Shown here: one piece after another, positions 15,665-19,900 of the stretch
Layout of the letters: the number at the start of each line of letters is the position of its first letter
How positions within the stretch are numbered: position 1 is the first letter of the stretch
Origin: CAYJAD01 sp964371835
Lineage (GTDB): Bacteria; Desulfobacterota; Desulfovibrionia; Desulfovibrionales; Desulfovibrionaceae
DNA length: 19,900 nt
Assembly: GCA_964371835.1 (NCBI GenBank)
Contig: CAYJOP010000035.1
Location: forward strand, 1-19,900
Direction: 5' to 3'
Position numbers and translations under genes: made by a program
Notes under the pieces: generated by a model
Told to the model about the DNA's origin: nothing
What the model saw: the letters and a program-made list of their open reading frames with translations, nothing else
Databases searched by the model: none

Positions 15665-16563
15665 TATCTTTTCCATAAAGATGGGTTTAAAAGTTCAGGC
15701 TCCTGCGGCACATTTATATTGTCAAGTTCAAGCAGAAAATCTTGCATATTACATTTTTTTTGCCATTCAATATCCATATTTTCTTGAACTTGCTTAATGC
15801 TTTCCGCACCAAAAATCAATAAAGCTTCTGGTTCTTTGTTTTGCATCCAAGCAAGGGCACCTTGTGATGGAGTACAATTGTATCTATTACATATACCATG
15901 GAAACATTTAACGTATTTATATAAGATTTTAAGATAATCTGGTAAACTTGCTGGTGACATACAAAGCACACCTTGCAAGAACACTGAACGAATATGTATT
16001 TCTTTTTTAAGTTCCTTTGCTCTTTTAAAAACTCCAGCCTCAATAAACCTTTTATCAAAAAGTGAAGATGGAACCTGTACTATGTGTATAAGAGGATGCT
16101 CTAAAGCTTGCAGAGCCTTTTCTGGGTAATAAACAGAAATCCCAAGATGTATTATTTTTTCTTGTTTTTGTAAGGCTAGTAAAAAGTCCCCCTGCCATCC
16201 GTCTAAATATGTCAAGTATTCTTCATGGTGTAGCATAAAGCAATATAAAGATTGAACATCTAAATTTTGTAAAGAAGCACTAAAAGCTTGCCCTAAAGAC
16301 ACTTTGTCCTGCAAACTCTCAGATGCTACCTTAGTTATTATTTTTACTTCATTTTGAGAATTTAAAACTTGCAAACATTGCCCAAGTACCGTTTCACTTG
16401 TTCCATACATTTGTGCAGTGTCAAAATAGGTGATGCCTGCATTCAATGCAGTTGCAATAATACCCTTCGCAAAGCTTAAATTTGGCTGGCCTAAGTTGTT
16501 GGCTATACCATAGGGCATACCCAGTTGTGCTGTACCAAGAATGAAGCTGTTTTGCCTATGCAC
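15664..16563 (-). CDS. Aldo/keto reductase
   Basis: The 299-residue aldo/keto reductase begins at a GTG (16563) that overlaps the end of the upstream methyltransferase by eight bases, with GGGA five bases before it. The frame is open to 16689, but those 42 codons lie within the methyltransferase and are not family-like. The family opening, FILGTAQLGMPYG (7-19), comes just after the chosen start. Catalytic tetrad candidates are D48 and Y53 (FDTAQMYG), K78 (IITK) and H112 (MLHH). It should reduce a sugar or keto-acid carbonyl with NAD(P)H. Its stop and the next ATG overlap as TAATG, so the reductase and the class-III aminotransferase are probably made together. Such reductases sit beside pseF in other glycan loci, from memory. 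Confidence 0.8.
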   Translation of the reverse strand: MHRQNSFILGTAQLGMPYGIANNLGQPNLSFAKGIIATALNAGITYFDTAQMYGTSETVLGQCLQVLNSQNEVKIITKVASESLQDKVSLGQAFSASLQNLDVQSLYCFMLHHEEYLTYLDGWQGDFLLALQKQEKIIHLGISVYYPEKALQALEHPLIHIVQVPSSLFDKRFIEAGVFKRAKELKKEIHIRSVFLQGVLCMSPASLPDYLKILYKYVKCFHGICNRYNCTPSQGALAWMQNKEPEALLIFGAESIKQVQENMDIEWQKKCNMQDFLLELDNINVPQEPELLNPSLWKR

Positions 16564-17245
16564 GATTATCCCAAGGATTTGTAACCATACTATTTTGTTC
16601 TGCAACTTTGATAATGGTAGATATGGATACTCTCTCATTAGAATCATAAATAAAGCATGAATCATAATAAGAATATGAACGCTTCTCACTTAAAATATAC
16701 TGTGGATGCCAAGTAAACATTTTTTCATATTCCATTTTATAAGACCAAATTGCTTCGCCAGTATGATGAAAAGAATTGCGTAAAGGAATTCTGCTATCAA
16801 AATCAACAATAATAATTGCTCCGCCTTCTCTTAAGACTCTATCGGCTTCTTGGGCTATACGAAATAGTAAATTTCTATCACAAAGATACAAACAAAAACC
16901 AAAACAAACTACATCAAAAAAATTATCTTCGAAAGGTAAAGACTCTGCTGTGCCAACTTGTAAATGAATCTTGTCATTTACAAGTTTCCGTCCACCTGCA
17001 ATAGCCTCTTTAGAGGGGTCAATTCCATAGCATGAGCACTTAAATTTACTCTGCACTTGTTTAATTTTTTCCCCTGAAGAACAACCAACCTCAAGAAAAT
17101 TATTAATGGCAAACGGTAGATTATTAATACAATCAAATAAATAATTAAATGTGGGTTTTGTTTTTTGTATGGAGTGACAACTCCTTGCGTACCATTCATC
17201 CCCACCTTCTTGCACAAAATATTCTTTTTGTATATTGTTTGACAT
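16556..17245 (-). CDS. SAM-dependent methyltransferase
   Basis: The 229-residue class I methyltransferase has motif I FLEVGCSSGEK (50-60), YGIDPS for the acidic loop and GTAESLPFEDNFFDVVCFGFCLYLCD as the motif II/III region typical of the Methyltransf_11 group. The N-terminal part (EYFVQEGGDEWYARS) resembles other methyltransferases of glycan loci. It starts in a TAATG overlap with the pseC stop and ends inside the aldo/keto reductase start. It is therefore firmly in the operon, most likely modifying the nonulosonate sugar. The substrate is unknown. Confidence 0.8.
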   Translation of the reverse strand: MSNNIQKEYFVQEGGDEWYARSCHSIQKTKPTFNYLFDCINNLPFAINNFLEVGCSSGEKIKQVQSKFKCSCYGIDPSKEAIAGGRKLVNDKIHLQVGTAESLPFEDNFFDVVCFGFCLYLCDRNLLFRIAQEADRVLREGGAIIIVDFDSRIPLRNSFHHTGEAIWSYKMEYEKMFTWHPQYILSEKRSYSYYDSCFIYDSNERVSISTIIKVAEQNSMVTNPWDNRA

Positions 17246-18354
17246 TACAACACCTTATAAATAGTTTGTTTTATATCTTCTTCCCCCAACCCAACCCATA
17301 AGGGTAAGGTTAGCATTTCACTAAATTCGCTCTCAGCCACAGGGCAAAGTCCCCGCTTATATCCCAAACCCTGATAATAAGGGTGTAGATACACTGGCAT
17401 ATAATGGACGTTTACGCCAATGCCAGCATCTCGTAGCTCTTTAAATTTTTCATCTCTGTTTTGAACTCGTACCACATAAAGATGATAAGCATGAAGTATG
17501 CCATCGCTTTTTACAAGCGGACGAATATGGGTATTGGTAAAAGCCTTGTCATATTTTTGAGCAAGCTCATTTCTTTTTTCAATCCATTGGGAAAGCTTTT
17601 TTAATTGGCTTTGACCCAAAGCACATTGAAAATCTGTAATGCGGTAATTATAGCCAAGGCTATGCATTTCATAGTACCAGCCGCCCATTTTTTCTCGTTC
17701 AGCTACGGTTGTTGTGATGCCATGTCCGCGAAAATGACGCATTTTTTCGGCATATTCAGCATTATCAGTCATGGTCATGCCGCCTTCACCTGTGGTCATA
17801 TTTTTCACAGGATGGAAGCTAAATACCGTAATATCCGCCAATGTGCCCACTTTACGCCCCTTATATTCTGCACCAATGGCATGACAAGCATCAGCTACGA
17901 GAGCTAGCCCATGTTTATCTGCAATGGCACGCAGTGCATCCCAATCACAAGGTTGCCCTGCATAATCAACACCAATAATGGCCTTTGTGTGTGGTGTTAT
18001 GGCGGCTTCCACAGCTTGTGGGTCAATGAGCACAGTGTCGGCACAAATATCTGCAAAAACTGGTGTGCCGCCACAATATAGAACTGAATTTGATGTTGCC
18101 ACAAAGGTTATAGGCGGAACTATGACTTCATCGCCCTCCCCTATGCCTAAAGCATGCATGGCTGCATGCAAGGCAGCAGTGCCATTGCTAAAGGCAACGC
18201 CGTATTTTGCACCTGTAAAAGCACAAACGTCAGTTTCAAAATGCGCAATCATGGGGCCAGTGGTTAGATAATCTGAGCGCAAAGCGTCAATGACGGTGTT
18301 TATATCATCATCATCAATGCTTTGGCGTCCATAGGGAATGAATTTTTGATTCAT
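17245..18354 (-). CDS. pseC: PseC, UDP-sugar 4-aminotransferase (DegT/DnrJ/EryC1 family)
   Basis: The 369-residue PLP aminotransferase has the Schiff-base lysine in FSFHPVKNMTTGEGG (K184), VDYAGQPCDWDAL (129-141), ADACHAIGAEYKG (154-166) and GYNYRITDFQCALG. It converts the 4-keto sugar made by PseB into UDP-4-amino-4,6-dideoxy-N-acetyl-altrosamine in the pseudaminic acid pathway. The start overlaps the pseB stop and the stop overlaps the methyltransferase start, both as TAATG. Length and order (pseB-pseC) match known pse operons. The region is less AT-rich than the downstream genes: bases 18121-18180 contain 32 G or C. Confidence 0.9.
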   Translation of the reverse strand: MNQKFIPYGRQSIDDDDINTVIDALRSDYLTTGPMIAHFETDVCAFTGAKYGVAFSNGTAALHAAMHALGIGEGDEVIVPPITFVATSNSVLYCGGTPVFADICADTVLIDPQAVEAAITPHTKAIIGVDYAGQPCDWDALRAIADKHGLALVADACHAIGAEYKGRKVGTLADITVFSFHPVKNMTTGEGGMTMTDNAEYAEKMRHFRGHGITTTVAEREKMGGWYYEMHSLGYNYRITDFQCALGQSQLKKLSQWIEKRNELAQKYDKAFTNTHIRPLVKSDGILHAYHLYVVRVQNRDEKFKELRDAGIGVNVHYMPVYLHPYYQGLGYKRGLCPVAESEFSEMLTLPLWVGLGEEDIKQTIYKVL

Positions 18355-19340
18355 TATTTTATATCAAAACCTTGGCTTTTCAAGGTGGCTTGTAATTGTG
18401 CAACAGTTAGCCAGTCAGTATTTGTACCAGAATTATATTCAAATCCGTCTGGAACAGACGTCCCCTGAGGACCTCTATATGTAAATATTTCAGGCATTAT
18501 GACGTAATACTTACCAATATCAATGGTATGACGGCTATCCTCAGAAGTTATCATGGTTTCATGCAATTTTTCGCCAGGACGAATACCCACTTCCTGCGTT
18601 GGCATGCCAGGAGCTATGGCTTCGGCAAGGTCGGTAATTTTCATGCTGGGAATTTTTGGCACAAAAACTTCACCGCCGCTGGAAAGAGTAAAGGCGTTAA
18701 GTACCATTTGTACACTTTCTTCCAAAGTAATCCAAAAGCGTGTCATGCGTGCATCTGTTAGGGGCAGCGGCCCGCCTTCATCACGTTTTTTTATGAAAAA
18801 AGGAATAACAGAACCGCGCGAACCCATAACATTGCCGTAGCGCACCACTGAATAAACAGTTCCACTACCACCCATGTATTGGTTGGCTGCCACAAAGAGC
18901 TTGTCCGAACAAAGTTTGGTTGCACCATATAAATTTACAGGTGCAACAGCCTTGTCTGTGGAAAGACTAACGACTTTTTTTACGCCACAATCAGCTGCAG
19001 CATTAACTATATTTTCAGCACCTTGAATATTAGTACGAATGCATTCAGTGGGATTATATTCTGCCGCTGGCACTTGCTTTAACGCTGCGGCATGTATGAT
19101 ATAATCAACACCATTAAATGCACGCATCAGACGTTCTTTATCGCGTACATCTCCCAAAAAAAAGCGTATACACTCATATTTCTCCTCAGGAAAAACTTGC
19201 GACATCTCAAATTGCTTTAACTCATCACGCGAAAAAATTATCACCTTTTTAGGTGCATATTGCTTTAACAACATGGCAACACATGCCTTACCAAAAGAAC
19301 CCGTACCGCCAGTTATTAGAATACTTTTTCCATTAAACAT
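18354..19340 (-). CDS. pseB: PseB, UDP-GlcNAc 4,6-dehydratase (5-inverting)
   Basis: The 328-residue SDR enzyme has the NAD(P)-binding ITGGTGSFG (9-17), SRDELKQFEM, FLGDVRD, HAAALKQVPAAEYNP, and the active-site segments STDKA (D129, K130) and YGATK (Y138, K142). Near the end are PKIPSMKITDLA and GIRPGEKLHE, as in FlaA1/PseB. It makes UDP-4-keto-6-deoxy-L-arabino-hexulose, the first committed step to pseudaminic acid. A good GGAAG ribosome site lies a few bases before the ATG. It is the first gene of the seven-gene operon, 189 bases from the tRNA-Thr gene. Length is normal. All expected catalytic residues are present. Confidence 0.93.
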   Translation of the reverse strand: MFNGKSILITGGTGSFGKACVAMLLKQYAPKKVIIFSRDELKQFEMSQVFPEEKYECIRFFLGDVRDKERLMRAFNGVDYIIHAAALKQVPAAEYNPTECIRTNIQGAENIVNAAADCGVKKVVSLSTDKAVAPVNLYGATKLCSDKLFVAANQYMGGSGTVYSVVRYGNVMGSRGSVIPFFIKKRDEGGPLPLTDARMTRFWITLEESVQMVLNAFTLSSGGEVFVPKIPSMKITDLAEAIAPGMPTQEVGIRPGEKLHETMITSEDSRHTIDIGKYYVIMPEIFTYRGPQGTSVPDGFEYNSGTNTDWLTVAQLQATLKSQGFDIK

Positions 19341-19365
19341 TTCTCTTCCTTACTTTATGGTGAAC

Positions 19366-19392
19366 ATTATAATAAGTTAACTAATTTGCCAA
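19366..19392 (-). promoter_or_regulatory. pseB: Candidate promoter of the pse operon
   Basis: On the minus strand a perfect TATAAT (19371-19366) is preceded by TTGGCA (19392-19387), a five-of-six -35 match, with a short 15-base spacer. The implied start near 19359 leaves an untranslated leader of about 20 bases before the pseB ribosome site and ATG at 19340. Direct repeats CTGGTT lie just upstream (19396-19413) and could be a regulator site. Confidence 0.5.
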
Positions 19393-19477
19393 AACCAGTC
19401 AACCAGTTAAAAGGCCAAACACTTCTAACTATTCAAAACAAACAAATTTGCTCTTTACCCCCTTCAACTGCATAAAC

Positions 19478-19516
19478 AAAAAAAGCCCCACAAAGCGCAA
19501 ACGGCTTTATGGGGCT
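19478..19516 (-). terminator. Rho-independent terminator of the tRNA-Thr gene
   Basis: On the minus strand AGCCCCATAAAGC (19516-19504) and GCTTTGTGGGGCT (19496-19484) form a 13-pair stem with one G-U pair and a seven-base loop. The stem is followed by seven T residues (19484-19478). It separates the tRNA transcript from pseB. Confidence 0.9.
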
Positions 19517-19528
19517 TAATGAAATTTA

Positions 19529-19604
<76 letters not shown>

Positions 19605-19617
19605 TTGCAACAAAAGA

Positions 19618-19646
19618 TTTCTATTTGAAATGAGCTTCGCCGTCAA
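19618..19646 (-). promoter_or_regulatory. Promoter of tRNA-Thr
   Basis: On the minus strand TTGACG (19646-19641), a 17-base spacer and TAGAAA (19623-19618) place a start a few bases before the tRNA 5' end at 19604. The -35 box lies in the word TTGACGGCGAAGC, which differs at one position from a word inside repeat copy 3 (TTAACGGCGAAGC). Confidence 0.55.
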
Positions 19647-19736
19647 GCAAAAATTTCAAAATTATTCTTGAGGGTTTAATTTGGTTTTGTCACTGTTTGA
19701 CGTTTCATCTACAATGTCATATTATCAATAAGTGAT

Positions 19737-19900
19737 TTAAGACTCCTGCACTATTCATTGTGTGGAGTCTTTTGGAGCGTTAACGATAGGCAATGCGACC
19801 AAAAATAAAGAATAGGCGGAACTTTGCTTCGCCGTTAAGTGATTAATTTTTCCTGCCCTAGTGGTGCCACGAAGTGGCATAGCCGTTAGGCGAGGAACGA
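19737..19900 (-). repeat. Modular intergenic repeat, copy 3 (inverted, runs off the window)
   Basis: The end TTAAGACTCCTGCAC (19737-19751) matches the right end of copy 2 in reverse. From there to about 19848 the minus strand matches the right and middle modules of copy 2 closely, including GGTTCCGCCTATTCTT-like and TTTTTGGTCG-like blocks. After about 19850 it departs from copy 2. In place of the copy 2 left module there is a new segment with a hairpin, TGCCAC-GAA-GTGGCA (19865-19879), followed by GCCGTTAGGCGAGG. The far end is outside the window. No ORF is supported. Confidence 0.8.

Noticed and set aside
16564..16689. N-terminal 42-codon extension of the aldo/keto reductase
   Set aside because: These codons lie inside the upstream methyltransferase and do not look like the family. 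The GTG at 16563 gives the normal beginning.
19366..19392. Sigma-54 promoter before pseB (TGGCA present)
   Set aside because: The expected TTGC element at the -12 position is missing, while a perfect TATAAT is present.

Overview
The window is AT-rich chromosomal DNA from a Gram-negative, probably anaerobic bacterium. Several genes point this way. ThiH is an oxygen-sensitive radical-SAM enzyme, two rhodanese-like proteins carry Sec signal peptides, and the largest block encodes a pseudaminic-acid-type (flagellar or surface) sugar pathway. A low-GC member of the Desulfovibrionales would fit, but that is a guess from gene content. There is no rRNA, CRISPR array, transposase or phage gene.

Left part (1-7271), ordinary metabolism. 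A four-helix b-type-cytochrome-like membrane protein (minus) faces a HisJ-type histidinol-phosphatase (plus). Then follow a ModF-like ABC protein with two ATPase domains, two tandem exported rhodanese-like proteins, a convergent EamA/DMT permease (minus), and a tightly overlapped thiS-thiG-thiH operon for the thiazole half of thiamin.

Right part (7573-19736), a glycan island. At its left end, on the plus strand, are an unassigned protein of surface-polysaccharide-locus type and a fusion of a kinase-like domain to a SAM methyltransferase. At its right end, on the minus strand, is a seven-gene overlapping operon: pseB, pseC, a methyltransferase, an aldo/keto reductase, a class-III (glutamate-semialdehyde-aminomutase-like) aminotransferase, pseF and a xylose-isomerase-like TIM barrel. 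Between the two blocks lie pseI with an ATP-grasp enzyme (minus) and another methyltransferase (plus). PseB, PseC, PseI and PseF give dehydration, amination, condensation and CMP activation of a pseudaminic-acid-like sugar. The usual acetyltransferase PseH and UDP-sugar hydrolase PseG are not seen. The extra reductase, aminotransferase, TIM barrel, ATP-grasp and methyltransferases suggest a modified or unusual nonulosonic acid.

A tRNA-Thr(GGT) gene with encoded CCA, its promoter and its terminator lie just upstream of pseB.

The most striking non-coding feature is a modular intergenic repeat with inverted ends (consensus AGANTCCTGCA). One short copy is at 760-888, a longer copy at 7360-7572, and an oppositely oriented, partly different copy at 19737-19900 running off the end. 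The second and third copies bracket the glycan island and the tRNA in opposite orientation.
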